This document shows positions 33,478 to 42,385 of a stretch of DNA of 64,000 nt, piece by piece (position 1 is the first letter of the stretch; the number at the start of each line of letters is the position of its first letter). This DNA comes from Halovivax ruber XH-70 (GTDB lineage Archaea > Halobacteriota > Halobacteria > Halobacteriales > Natrialbaceae), in the NCBI RefSeq assembly GCF_000328525.1, contig NC_019964.1, positions 1,922,001 to 1,986,000 on the forward strand, in the 5' to 3' direction. The translations under genes and the position numbers were made by a program. The notes beneath the pieces were generated by a model. It was not told the origin of the DNA and searched no databases. It saw only the letters and a program-made list of their open reading frames with translations.

Positions 33478-34316
33478 CACCAGCCACCGACGACAATCGA
33501 GACGCAAACGAATCGACACTCGAGGCAGTCACGACTGCCATCACGGACGAAGTCAGCGAGTCTCCCGGCACGGCTCTCCAGGCGGTCGTGACGATCCTCC
33601 AGGAGGCAGAGAACGTCCTCGAGGCGATCGACGTCGAGGAACTCCCCGAAGCAATCGACGGCGAGACGATCAGCGAGGCGATCGACGTCGGAGAGATCCC
33701 CGACGCACTTCGGGGCGACGAGAGCGCCGACGCCGTCTCGCTCAGGAAGGTGATTCAGGCGATCGATCTGGGGCGTACCCTGGCCGCGATGGACGTCAAT
33801 CAGGTCTGGGAAGCGAAACAATCGATCGAGGGTGCGACGGACGATCTCGGTGGCGACCTGTCCGATGGCGATGACGATGGACTGCTGGGCGGAATGCTGG
33901 ATAGTGCCGACATCGACGGCGAACTGGTCGATACCGACCTGGTGGACGCGGCCGCAGAAGAACTCAAAGACGACGTGGATATTGAGAGTGGCGACCTCTC
34001 GGCATATCAGGCCGTCATCCAGCAACAGGCGATCGAGGGCGTCGACGCGTTCCGCGACGCCCTCCTCTCGACGCACGGGACGTTCGAACGGATCGTCGAG
34101 ACGAACCGTGAGCTGATGCGAAAGCAGGACCGTCAACCGAACTCGCGCAACCCGACGGCAGTGTCGACGCTCCCGACGGGGCGAGCCGACGTCGCGTCGG
34201 TGCCGAACTACGCGACGATGCCGCGGACGATTCGCCACAGTGACGGCCCGACGCGCTCGCACATCTACGGCGACCGGTTCAGACGCGAGCGCGAAAAACG
34301 GGAGGGACGCCGATGA
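33474..34316 (+). CDS. Unrecognised gas vesicle cluster protein in gvpH/gvpI position
   Basis: 280 aa. The N-terminal half is acidic with the repeating pattern AIDVEELPEAIDG, ISEAIDVGEIPDALRG, VIQAIDLGRTLAAMDV. A Gly/Asp-rich linker (about 125-150) leads to a helical segment, and the C terminus (about 215-280) turns basic, with YATMPRTIRHSDGPTRSHIYG. It is not the small heat-shock-like GvpH. The basic tail may correspond to GvpI, which I cannot confirm. It overlaps both neighbours by 4 nt, so belongs to the operon. Confidence 0.75.
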   Translation: MTPATDDNRDANESTLEAVTTAITDEVSESPGTALQAVVTILQEAENVLEAIDVEELPEAIDGETISEAIDVGEIPDALRGDESADAVSLRKVIQAIDLGRTLAAMDVNQVWEAKQSIEGATDDLGGDLSDGDDDGLLGGMLDSADIDGELVDTDLVDAAAEELKDDVDIESGDLSAYQAVIQQQAIEGVDAFRDALLSTHGTFERIVETNRELMRKQDRQPNSRNPTAVSTLPTGRADVASVPNYATMPRTIRHSDGPTRSHIYGDRFRREREKREGRR

Positions 34317-34747
34317 CCGACTTCCAACCCAGTCGCCAGCAGGCGGACCTGGCCGACGTCCTCGAACTGCTGCTCGACAAGGGCATCGTCATCAACGCCG
34401 ACATCGCCGTCTCGATCGGCGATACGGAACTCCTCGGCGTGCAGTTGCGGGCAGCCATCGCCTCGTTCGAGACGGCGGCGAAGTACGGCCTCGCCTTCCC
34501 GGAAGGCACGGACATGGACCGACTCGCAGCCGCCGTCGACGAACCCGAGTTAGCAGAGAGCGACCGCCCGCGCATTCCGATCGACGCGACCCGCGGCGTC
34601 AACGTCACGGACGAGGACGGTCGGATCCAGAGCGACCGTTCCACAGCCGATCGGGAGCATACGCCCGACGAGTTCGAAGACGATGACACGTCGACGGACG
34701 AGGAGGCCGAGTCAGATCGTGAACCAGCCACGGAGGACGACGCATGA
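34313..34747 (+). CDS. gvpJ: Gas vesicle protein GvpJ
   Basis: 144 aa. The GvpA-like domain (residues 12-70: LADVLELLLDKGIVINADIAV, LLGVQLRAAIASFETAAKYGL) belongs to the GvpA/J/M family; the FPEGTDMDRL that follows is typical of GvpJ. A highly acidic tail (about 90-144) extends it. GvpJ is a minor essential wall-associated or nucleating protein. It overlaps the previous and next genes by 4 nt. Confidence 0.93.
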   Translation: MTDFQPSRQQADLADVLELLLDKGIVINADIAVSIGDTELLGVQLRAAIASFETAAKYGLAFPEGTDMDRLAAAVDEPELAESDRPRIPIDATRGVNVTDEDGRIQSDRSTADREHTPDEFEDDDTSTDEEAESDREPATEDDA

Positions 34748-35085
34748 CGACGATCGACGTCGACGGCGAGTCGGCCGCCGACGGGCTCCTGACGCTCGTG
34801 CTCGCGGTCGTCGAGATTCTGGTCGACGCACTCGAGCGCGAAGCGATCAGGCGGATGGAGTCAGGCCGCCTGACCGACGAGGAGGTCGACCGACTCGGCC
34901 AGCAGCTGGCCGCGATCGAAACGCAGATCGAGGAGATCGAAGCCGATCACGAACTGGAAGACGACGTGGCGAACCTCCGGGGCGATCTGGACAACCTCGT
35001 GCGAGACGCGATCGAGCGCCTCGGTGAGGCGGACGGAGACGACCGAAGCGTCGCGGATCAGTTTCTCGCTGGTGATCGACCGTGA
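34744..35085 (+). CDS. gvpK: Gas vesicle protein GvpK
   Basis: 113 aa. GLLTLVLAVVEILVDALEREAIRRMESGRLTDEEVDRLGQQLAAIE is the hallmark GvpK core, followed by an acidic coiled coil. Start overlaps gvpJ (ATGA), stop overlaps the GTG start of gvpL. One of the essential assembly proteins. Confidence 0.95.
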   Translation: MTTIDVDGESAADGLLTLVLAVVEILVDALEREAIRRMESGRLTDEEVDRLGQQLAAIETQIEEIEADHELEDDVANLRGDLDNLVRDAIERLGEADGDDRSVADQFLAGDRP

Positions 35086-36113
35086 CCGACGAGGATCGTC
35101 GCGCAACGACCACAGCCGCGTCCGATCACGGGCTCGACGAGGGCAGATACCTGTACTGCGTAGTGGATCTCCGCGGAAGCGACGCCGGACGTGAACGCGA
35201 CGCCGAACGCGACGTTGCAGCGTTCGACGTGGCGGGAGTCGACGACGAACCGGTCTCGATCGTCACCAGCACGGGAGAACGGTGGGATAGCGGCCAGACT
35301 CCGGAGCGCGTGGAAGCAGGCATCGGTGCGGTCGTCCACGACTGCGACGAACTCTACGACGCGGCGGATCCACGGCTACTCAAGCGGTGGCTCGTGCAGC
35401 ATCAGCGCGTCGTCGACGAAGCCACCGCGCAATTCGACACGCCGATCCCGTTTCAGTTCGACACCATCCTCCGCGGTGGTGACGCCGGTGTCGGTTCGTG
35501 GCTCGAATCGGAGTCCGAGACGCTTCGTCGGGCGCTCGAGACAGTCGCTGGACTGTGTGAGTACCGAATCGTCGTCGGTCGAACCGAACCGATACCGACG
35601 ACAGCGATCGTCACCGAAGACGACGAACTCGCAGCCCTCGAATCGCGAATCGACGCCGCCAGCGAGGGAACGGCTCACCTCCTCAAAAAACAGTACGAGC
35701 GGCAACTGGACAGCCGCCGGCGGGAACGAGACCGGCAGCTCGTGGCCGGGCTCGAAGAACGCCTCGAACCGCTGGTAGCGACGTTGCAACCCCTCGATCG
35801 ACGACCTTCGGTCTCGCTCGCAGACGTCTCGAGCACGACGAAGGCGGCGGGTGGCGAGGAGAGTGGGACGGCGGATGGTGCCACCGACGAGAGCGCGAAA
35901 GGGGACGAGGTCACTGACGACGGCGAACCGGTCTGTCGGTACGCGATCCTCGCGGCCGACGACGCGATCGACGAGGTCGGCTCGCTGCTCGACTCGGTCG
36001 CCGACCGCGACGGTATCACCGTCCGGTTTACGGGCCCCTGGCCCCCGTACTCCTTCGTTCCAGCGTTCGACGAGGATTCGGACGAGCCCCCACGACAGAC
36101 GGAGGTGCCCTAG
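35082..36113 (+). CDS. gvpL: Gas vesicle protein GvpL (GvpF/L family)
   Basis: 343 aa with a GTG start overlapping the gvpK stop. GvpF/L features: RYLYCVVDLRG, the central FDTPIPFQFDTILRGGDAG region and the C-terminal VRFTGPWPPYSFVPAF. An acidic Ser/Asp/Glu-rich stretch (about 245-285) is inserted before the last domain. GvpL is known to interact with several Gvp proteins and may serve as an assembly platform. Confidence 0.93.
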   Translation: MTDEDRRATTTAASDHGLDEGRYLYCVVDLRGSDAGRERDAERDVAAFDVAGVDDEPVSIVTSTGERWDSGQTPERVEAGIGAVVHDCDELYDAADPRLLKRWLVQHQRVVDEATAQFDTPIPFQFDTILRGGDAGVGSWLESESETLRRALETVAGLCEYRIVVGRTEPIPTTAIVTEDDELAALESRIDAASEGTAHLLKKQYERQLDSRRRERDRQLVAGLEERLEPLVATLQPLDRRPSVSLADVSSTTKAAGGEESGTADGATDESAKGDEVTDDGEPVCRYAILAADDAIDEVGSLLDSVADRDGITVRFTGPWPPYSFVPAFDEDSDEPPRQTEVP

Positions 36114-36116
36114 ACC

Positions 36117-36494
36117 GTGGAACCGACGACCGACGAGGCGCTCGTGGATCTGGTCGACGTGCTGTTGCGCGACGGCGCCGTCCTCAGAGCCGACGTGATC
36201 GTCACCGTCGCGGACGTCCCGCTGATCGGTATCAGTCTGTCCGCAGCGATCGCCGGGATGGAGACGATGAACGAGTACGGCATGTTCACGGAGTGGGACG
36301 GATCGATGCGGGCGAACGCCATCGCTCGACGCCAGTACGCCGAGGACGGCCGACCGCGACACCGAGCGATCCCCAGCCGAGAACGGGTGAGACCGAGCGG
36401 AGGCGATAAACCGGACGTCGAGACGGGCGACAGACCGAAGGTCGACACGGGTATCGAAACAGGCGGCGACTCGACGCGAGGGGAAACGAAATAA
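36117..36494 (+). CDS. gvpM: Gas vesicle protein GvpM
   Basis: 125 aa with a GTG start 3 nt after the gvpL stop. The GvpA-like core (EALVDLVDVLLRDGAVLRADVIVTVADVPLIGISLSAAIAGMETMNEYGMF) matches GvpM. The C-terminal tail is Arg/Gly/Asp-rich and longer than usual. Last gene of the plus-strand gvp operon; essential and highly aggregation-prone in studied haloarchaea. Confidence 0.93.
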   Translation: MEPTTDEALVDLVDVLLRDGAVLRADVIVTVADVPLIGISLSAAIAGMETMNEYGMFTEWDGSMRANAIARRQYAEDGRPRHRAIPSRERVRPSGGDKPDVETGDRPKVDTGIETGGDSTRGETK

Positions 36495-36539
36495 CGAGAG
36501 CGGTCCGATTCGGGCAATGCGCGACCGATGACCGTCGGG

Positions 36540-36752
36540 TCAGGCGTATTTCGGTCGTTCGGTCGTCACGGTGATGTCACCGTTGACCTCCACGTCGTTG
36601 TCGTCTGACCGGGCGTAGGTGCCGGTCGCGTTGCAGAGCGTACACTCGTAGCGCTCGGAGATTTCGTTGATCACCTCCCCGTCCTCGAAGTAGACCCGGC
36701 TCCTGACGATCTGGAGGAACTGGGCCGTCTCACAGTTCGTACACTCGATCAT
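36540..36752 (-). CDS. Small zinc-ribbon protein
   Basis: 70 aa. MIECTNCETAQFLQIVRS and YECTLCNATGTYARS give two CxxC knuckles forming a zinc ribbon, with a beta-rich C terminus (EVNGDITVTTERPKYA). Common in haloarchaea without a known role. It is convergent with gvpM. Confidence 0.75.
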   Translation of the reverse strand: MIECTNCETAQFLQIVRSRVYFEDGEVINEISERYECTLCNATGTYARSDDNDVEVNGDITVTTERPKYA

Positions 36753-37336
36753 ACACCTACTGGGGCGGAGAGAGACGTAGTTATCCTGCAGGTACTGGAC
36801 GGGTCCGGACGCAGGCAGGCGATTAGACGGAGACTACCGGCACCCGGTCGGTGAAACGACCGATACGTTTTCGACGCTCGGATCCCTCGAAGTGGGCACT
36901 CGCTACTGCTCGTGGACGGGGACACTGAGTCGGCTCACCGCATCGTGAGACGGTTTTTCGGCCAGCAGCAGCCGGTACGAATCGCCTACGATGCCATCGA
37001 TCGGAGTAGGAAGTCGCCAACGATGGTCGCGAATTGCCAATAACTCCATAACAAAAGGGTCCGAACGCGAGAGGTCAGATGCGGGGCGGACGCCCCGCGT
37101 CGGGTGCGGCCTCGGCTCCGCCCACCATGCGCCCACCGGCCCGCCAGGGCTCGCGCCCAGTACTCAAGTGGACTCGCCCCCGCTTCGAGTGCGCTCATGT
37201 CTCTCACGCCAGGGCGGGAACGCCCCGCCCCTTCCCCCTACCCACGTTCCACAGTTCCATCGACGACCACGCAGCGATCGGTGCGCGCTCGGCGTGGATC
37301 CCACCACGTTTGTACCCCCTTCCCCATACCACGGAT
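36753..37336. other. Intergenic region with GC-rich hairpins
   Basis: About 580 bp without a convincing gene. The segment from 37081 to 37235 is very GC-rich with several potential stems: GCGGGGCG-ga-CGCCCCGC (37081-37098), a bulged GGTGCGG/CCGCCCACC right after it, and GGGCGGG-aacgc-CCCGCCC (about 37211-37229). An upstream extension of the MutS-like frame crosses it but is Pro/Arg-rich and unlikely to be protein. A structured RNA is possible. Confidence 0.45.
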
Positions 37337-39121
37337 ATGCGACTGGAGGAGTACTGGGGAGTCGGTCCGAAGACGCGAGAGCGACTCGTCGACACACTCG
37401 GTGCCGATCGAGCGGCGACGGCGATCGAACGAGGTGACGTTCGGGCGCTCACCGACGCCGGCCTCACGCGTGGGCGCGCGACACATATCCTTCGCCGGGC
37501 CACGGGCAACGACGGCATGGAGACGTTAGCGACGGCCGACGCCCGGGAAGCGTACAAGGACGTCCTCGATCTGGTCGTCGAACACGCGCTGACCGAACGC
37601 GCCGCGGATCGGATCCGAATTCTCACACCACTAATCGATCCGGCGGCGATGGAATCGCGGCTCGACGACGTCGAGCAGGCCCGCGAGGTCTGGGCCGGGC
37701 TCTCCGACGACGACCAGCGCGCAGTGCTGGCCGCGTACGACACCTACGACGACCGCGACGGGACGGAACTCGCTGCCGTCGAGACGGCCATCACCCTCGC
37801 CGAGCTCGGCGTCGACGACGGCCCCTTCGAACCCGTGTCGTCGCTCGATCCCGAGGCACTCGCCGATGCAACGACCGCGCTGGAAGCCAGTGCCGGTGAC
37901 CGGATTCAGGGCGACGTCGACGCGGAGCTCGACTCGTTGCGGACGGCACTCGATTCGCTCGAGGGGCTGGACGCCGACACGCTCGTCTCGGAGTTGCGCG
38001 ACGGCGGCGTGACAGACGTCGATCGGTTCCGCGAGGCGCTCGAAGATCGATTGCTGACCGAAACCGATCTCACCATCGACCGCATCCGAGAGGCGATGGC
38101 GACGGACGCGGCCGACGCCGCGGACTTCGTCGCCCAGACGCTCAGACAACTACGCATCTCCGTGCAATCGGCGACCGACGAACGGGAAGAGGCGGTGATC
38201 ACGGACGTCGAATCGACCGTCGAACGCCACCGCGAGGCCATCGACGACGCCGTCACGGCGGTCGACGAGATCGCGCTCTCGCTCTCTCTGGCCAGGTTCG
38301 CCGACGCGTACGACTGTACGCGACCGACGTTCGCGACCGCCGACGACGCGGCGATTTCCGTCGTCGAGGCGCGGAACCTCAGACTCGCCGCGGAGGCAGA
38401 CGAGTCGGTGCAGGCGATCACGTACGCGCTGGGCACCCATGACGTCGAGTCCGGCCCAGATGCGGCCGGCACCCCCGGCGACGAGCGCGTCAGCGTCCTG
38501 ACCGGCGCGAACAGCGGCGGGAAGACGACCCTCCTCGAGACGCTCTGTCAGGTGACCGTCCTGGCGAGTATGGGGCTCCCCGTCCCGGCAGCGCGAGCCG
38601 AGGTGACGCCCGTCGACTCGCTCGTCTTCCACCGGCGCCACGCGAGTTTCAACGCTGGCGTCCTCGAATCGACGCTCAGATCGATCGTCCCACCGCTGAC
38701 CGACGACGGCAAGACGCTCATGCTCGTCGACGAGTTCGAAGCGATCACGGAACCCGGTCGGGCCGCCGACCTGCTCCTCGGGCTGGTGACCCTGGCCGTC
38801 GACCGCGACGCGCTCGGCGTCTTCGTGACCCACCTCGCCGAAGACCTGGATCCGCTCCCCGACGCGGCACGCGTGGACGGCATCTTCGCCGAAGGGTTGA
38901 ACCCGGAACTCGAACTGCGCGTCGACTACCAGCCCCGGTTCGACACGCTCGGGCGGTCGACGCCGGAGTTCATCGTCTCCCGACTGGTTGCCAACGCCGA
39001 CGACCGTACCGAACGCGTCGGCTTCGAGACCCTCGCCGAGGCCGTCGGCCAGGAGATCGTCCAGCGAACACTCGCCGACGCACGGTGGACCGACGGGAGT
39101 TCGTCGACGGTCGGCGAGTAG
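37337..39121 (+). CDS. MutS-family ATPase with N-terminal helix-hairpin-helix
   Basis: 594 aa from the ATG at 37337 (MRLEEYWGVGPKTRERL). The first 60 residues form a helix-hairpin-helix DNA-binding motif. A long helical core (about 75-365) follows, then the MutS domain V ATPase: TGANSGGKTTLLE (Walker A), LMLVDEFEAITEPG (Walker B) and FVTHLAEDLD. It lacks the mismatch-recognition domain of MutS1, so it is closer to MutS2/MutS5-type proteins. A role in recombination or repair is inferred; no nuclease domain is visible. Confidence 0.88.
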   Translation: MRLEEYWGVGPKTRERLVDTLGADRAATAIERGDVRALTDAGLTRGRATHILRRATGNDGMETLATADAREAYKDVLDLVVEHALTERAADRIRILTPLIDPAAMESRLDDVEQAREVWAGLSDDDQRAVLAAYDTYDDRDGTELAAVETAITLAELGVDDGPFEPVSSLDPEALADATTALEASAGDRIQGDVDAELDSLRTALDSLEGLDADTLVSELRDGGVTDVDRFREALEDRLLTETDLTIDRIREAMATDAADAADFVAQTLRQLRISVQSATDEREEAVITDVESTVERHREAIDDAVTAVDEIALSLSLARFADAYDCTRPTFATADDAAISVVEARNLRLAAEADESVQAITYALGTHDVESGPDAAGTPGDERVSVLTGANSGGKTTLLETLCQVTVLASMGLPVPAARAEVTPVDSLVFHRRHASFNAGVLESTLRSIVPPLTDDGKTLMLVDEFEAITEPGRAADLLLGLVTLAVDRDALGVFVTHLAEDLDPLPDAARVDGIFAEGLNPELELRVDYQPRFDTLGRSTPEFIVSRLVANADDRTERVGFETLAEAVGQEIVQRTLADARWTDGSSSTVGE

Positions 39122-39236
39122 TGCCCCTCCGGCTTCGTGCACGGTCCACGCACCGGCTGGACGAGGGAGCTCAACAGTCCGCCCGACCTTCTCGGCGACG
39201 TAACGCAGAAATCGTTCGAGCCCGTAAGAGACATCG

Positions 39237-39893
39237 ATGCGATACGACGCCCTCGTGTTCGACAACGACGGGGTTCTCACCACGCCGACTGAGCTGACGG
39301 TGCTGGAACGGGCGATGGCGACCGCGTTCGAGCGCGTCGGTGTCGCGGAGCCACCAGCCGCACACGTCGAGACGCTGATCGGGCCGACCGTCGACGGCCT
39401 GCAGTCGGTTGCGCGGACCCACCAGGTCGATCCCCACGACCTGTGGGCCGCTCGCGAGGAGGCGGCGATCGACGCCCAGCTCGAGGCGATCCGGGCGGGC
39501 GAGAAACGCCTGTACGACGACGTGTCGACGATCACCGACCTGTCGGTGCCGCGTGCAATCGTCAGCAACAACCAGCACGAGACGATCGGCAACATCGTCG
39601 AACACTTCGAACTCGACGGGTTCGATCCGTGGATCGGTCGCGAGCCCACGCTCGAGGGGATCCGCCGCAAGAAACCGCGACCGTACTACATCGAACAGGC
39701 CGTCGAGGCCCTGGACGCATCGAACCCACTGTACGTCGGAGACAGTCACAAAGACATCACCGCCGCCCACGCCGCTGGCATCGACGCGGCGTTCGTCCGG
39801 CGTCCCCACCGCGAGGGCTACCAACTCGAAACCGACCCGACCCACGAACTGTCGTCGCTCGACAGGCTCGCGTCGCTCGTGTCCAGCGAGTGA
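39237..39893 (+). CDS. HAD-superfamily hydrolase
   Basis: 218 aa. Motif I is VFDNDGVLTTP with the nucleophile Asp and general acid Asp, motif II is AIVSNNQHETIG, motif III Lys in RRKKPRPYY, and motif IV is LYVGDSHKDITAAHAAGI. A helical cap of type C1 lies between motifs I and II. Phosphatase of the phosphoglycolate-phosphatase/beta-phosphoglucomutase group; substrate unknown. The ATG at 39237 fits. Confidence 0.93.
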   Translation: MRYDALVFDNDGVLTTPTELTVLERAMATAFERVGVAEPPAAHVETLIGPTVDGLQSVARTHQVDPHDLWAAREEAAIDAQLEAIRAGEKRLYDDVSTITDLSVPRAIVSNNQHETIGNIVEHFELDGFDPWIGREPTLEGIRRKKPRPYYIEQAVEALDASNPLYVGDSHKDITAAHAAGIDAAFVRRPHREGYQLETDPTHELSSLDRLASLVSSE

Positions 39894-39980
39894 GTTCGAC
39901 GGAGTGTCGGTGACAGGACAGTCGTGACACGTGGGTTCGCCGGACGCTGGATTGATTGCCGTTCGACTCCCAGTGGCTGT

Positions 39981-40616
39981 ATGATCGAGGAGTGTCTCGT
40001 GGTCGAGTTCCGCGTGACGGGCGACGGGTGCCCGCTCGCGGAGGCGTCCGCGGCCGTCGAGGCACCGATCGACGCCGCCCCGCCGCTCGATCGGGCGAAC
40101 GGAACGACCTTGCTGCGATTCTCGACGCCGGATGGCGAAGTCGGGGAGGTGCTCGACGCGGACGATCGAATCCGGTACCTCCACCGTACCAGCGGCGAGC
40201 AGGGGACGACGTTCCGCTGCGTCTCGACGGAACGCTGTGTGGTCCACCGCTTGATCGACCGCGGTTTTCTCGTCGAATCGATTCGCTACCGGGACGGGAG
40301 TGAGCGCCATGTCGGCGCAGTCGTGGGGCAGACGGTCCTGCAAGACGTCCTCGAAACCGCCGGTGAGACGGTCGGCGTCCAACTGGTCCGGCTCACACCA
40401 CTGGGCGAAGACGACGACTCGCCGATCGTCTCGCGGTGGAACCTGACCGCGGGACAGGCCGAGGCACTCGAGACGGCCCACGAGATGGGCTACTTCGAGG
40501 TCCCCCGGCGAAACGACGCGGCCGCGGTCGCCGCCGAGCTGGGCGTCTCGAAGTCGGCGTTTCTCGAGCGGTTACGACGGGCGGAGGGGACGCTACTGGA
40601 GCGGGCGATGGAATAG
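39981..40616 (+). CDS. Bat-type helix-turn-helix transcriptional regulator
   Basis: 211 aa from the ATG at 39981 (MIEECLVVEFRVTGDG). The C-terminal 55 residues carry the HTH_10 (bacterio-opsin activator-like) domain: LTAGQAEALETAHEMGYFEVPRR and AAVAAELGVSKSAFLERLRRAE. The N-terminal part resembles the unnamed beta-rich input domain of this family. Haloarchaea carry dozens of these regulators; the target is unknown. Confidence 0.88.
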   Translation: MIEECLVVEFRVTGDGCPLAEASAAVEAPIDAAPPLDRANGTTLLRFSTPDGEVGEVLDADDRIRYLHRTSGEQGTTFRCVSTERCVVHRLIDRGFLVESIRYRDGSERHVGAVVGQTVLQDVLETAGETVGVQLVRLTPLGEDDDSPIVSRWNLTAGQAEALETAHEMGYFEVPRRNDAAAVAAELGVSKSAFLERLRRAEGTLLERAME

Positions 40617-40667
40617 AGTCGGCGACGCCCAGAACGTTCGATGGGAAGTCTCGACGAAACGTAGCGG

Positions 40668-41135
40668 CTATTCTGCGTCGCGGCGCTTGAACAGGAACTT
40701 CATGTCGCCCTCGAAGACGGAGCGACCGTCGTCGGTGGTCATCGTGGTGTCGATCTCGACGTAACCGGCGTCGTCGCGGCTGTCGAGTTCGCGCAGTTCG
40801 GTCACCTCGTACTCGCCGCTGATCGTGTCGTCGATGTACAGCGGGTTCGGGATGTCCATGTAGTTCATCCCGAGGAAGGCGACGACCGTGCGCTCGACGA
40901 TGCCGGTGCGCTGGAAGAGCCCGGTCGCGACGATGAACGTCATCGGGCCGTGGGCGATCCGCGCGCCGAAGGGGCCGTCCTCGGAGTACTCGGCGTTCGT
41001 GTGCAGTTCGGTCCAGTCGCCGGTGAACATCGAGTGAAAGACGAAGTCCGACTCGGTGATCGTCCGGGCGGCGCTCTCGAACGTCTGGCCCTTCTCGAGA
41101 TCCTCGAAGTAGTGCGGTTCGTAGCTGTAGGGCAT
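40668..41135 (-). CDS. MaoC-family (hot dog fold) hydratase
   Basis: 155 aa. Catalytic motif DWTELHTNAEYSEDGPFGARIAHGPM gives the Asp and His of R-specific enoyl-CoA hydratases (MaoC). Single hot-dog domain of typical length. It acts on acyl-CoA substrates; the role here is unknown. It may be in the same minus-strand group as the GST-like gene upstream, at 66 bp distance. Confidence 0.92.
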   Translation of the reverse strand: MPYSYEPHYFEDLEKGQTFESAARTITESDFVFHSMFTGDWTELHTNAEYSEDGPFGARIAHGPMTFIVATGLFQRTGIVERTVVAFLGMNYMDIPNPLYIDDTISGEYEVTELRELDSRDDAGYVEIDTTMTTDDGRSVFEGDMKFLFKRRDAE

Positions 41136-41201
41136 GCCTCGATAGAGTTCACCTATCGTGATAATACTTATCGAAGTGATCGCCAGGGCGTGGCTCGGTC
41201 G

Positions 41202-42194
41202 TTACGGCGACGTGGCCAGCGGGTCGCGGTCGGTGAGCCGATCTCGGTCGTGTGGCGCCTCGAAGTAGAGATCGGGGCCACGGGCGACGATCCGGTGTGG
41301 GTTCACGTCCGGGTGGGTCGTGTAGTAGTGTTCGGCGATGTGGTCCATCCGGACTGTCTCGGTGACGCCTGGCGTCTGGTAGACGTCCCGGAGGTACGGC
41401 CAGAGGTTGTCGTAGTCGACGATTCGGTTGACGTTGCACATGAAGTGTGTATGGTAGACCCGATCGAAGCGGACGAGGGTCGTGAACATTGCGACGTCGG
41501 CCTCCGTCAGTCGATCACCGGCCAGGTAGCGCTGGTCGGCCAGGTGCTCGTCCCAGCGATCGAGGGCGCCGAAGAGGTCGTCGATCGCCTCGTCGTAGGG
41601 TTCCTGTTCGGTCGCGAATCCGGCCCGGTAGACGCCGTTGTTGATGGGTTCGTAGATGGCGTCCATGATCTCGTCGACCTCGTCTTCGAGCCCGTCCGGG
41701 AGCAGCGTTCGATCGGCCGTCCCGAGATCGGCGAAGGCCGTCTCGAACAGTCGCATGATTTCGCGCGACTCGTTGTTCACGATGGAGTCCGTCTCCGTGT
41801 CCCAGAGGACGGGGACGGTGACCCGGCAGGTCGCTTCGGGATCGGATCGGACGTACAGCTCTCTTAGGTAATCGGCGTCGTGAACGTGATCGGGCGAACA
41901 GCCGTCCTTTTCCGGGGTGAACTGCCAGCCACTTTCGTCGCGGAACGGGTCGACGACCGACACCGAGATGGCGTCTTCGAGGCCGAGCAGGCGCCGCGCG
42001 ATCAGCGTTCGGTGTGCCCACGGGCACGCGTAGGAGACGTACAGGTGGTATCGACCGGCTTCCGGCTGATACGTCGCGCCGGGTTGGTCTCGAACCCAGT
42101 CTCGATACTGTGTCGTCTGGCGCTCGAACGACCCCGACTCGTCCGTCGCTTCGAACGCGTCGGTTCGCCACTCGCCGTCGACGAGCATGTTCAT
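41202..42194 (-). CDS. Glutathione S-transferase family protein, glutathionyl-hydroquinone reductase-like
   Basis: 330 aa from the inner ATG at 42194 (MNMLVDGEWRTD), supported by a TATA-like CCTAAATAC about 27 nt upstream; an upstream in-frame ATG at 42227 is less likely. The active-site motif YVSYACPWAHRTLIARRL, with a catalytic Cys, and the C-terminal helical domain match the Xi-class (YqjG/PcpF) enzymes. Haloarchaea use gamma-glutamylcysteine rather than glutathione, so the thiol partner probably differs (established for the group, inferred here). Confidence 0.9.
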   Translation of the reverse strand: MNMLVDGEWRTDAFEATDESGSFERQTTQYRDWVRDQPGATYQPEAGRYHLYVSYACPWAHRTLIARRLLGLEDAISVSVVDPFRDESGWQFTPEKDGCSPDHVHDADYLRELYVRSDPEATCRVTVPVLWDTETDSIVNNESREIMRLFETAFADLGTADRTLLPDGLEDEVDEIMDAIYEPINNGVYRAGFATEQEPYDEAIDDLFGALDRWDEHLADQRYLAGDRLTEADVAMFTTLVRFDRVYHTHFMCNVNRIVDYDNLWPYLRDVYQTPGVTETVRMDHIAEHYYTTHPDVNPHRIVARGPDLYFEAPHDRDRLTDRDPLATSP

Positions 42195-42354
42195 CGTCGA
42201 CGCTAGGGGCTCACCGTATTTAGGCACTCAACTGACATCGGTGTAACCGCCCCCAGTCGATACTCGCCAGCACAGTCCGATCACCGATGCGCCCTACCGG
42301 TTCGATGTCGGGACGAGACACTGAAGTCCGACGCGAGCGGGCGACGGACACAGC

Positions 42355-42360
42355 GTTTAT
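42355..42360 (+). promoter_or_regulatory. TATA box of the DNA methyltransferase gene
   Basis: GTTTAT lies 26-31 nt upstream of the ATG at 42386, which selects this start over the earlier in-frame codons. Confidence 0.55.
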
Positions 42361-42385
42361 GCGACGGCGGGCGGGACATCCCTCC

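Noticed and set aside
31916-34747. GvpJ and GvpM as duplicates of the structural protein GvpA
   Set aside because: They share the GvpA fold but have the distinct tails and positions of GvpJ and GvpM, so they are assembly proteins and not extra wall proteins.
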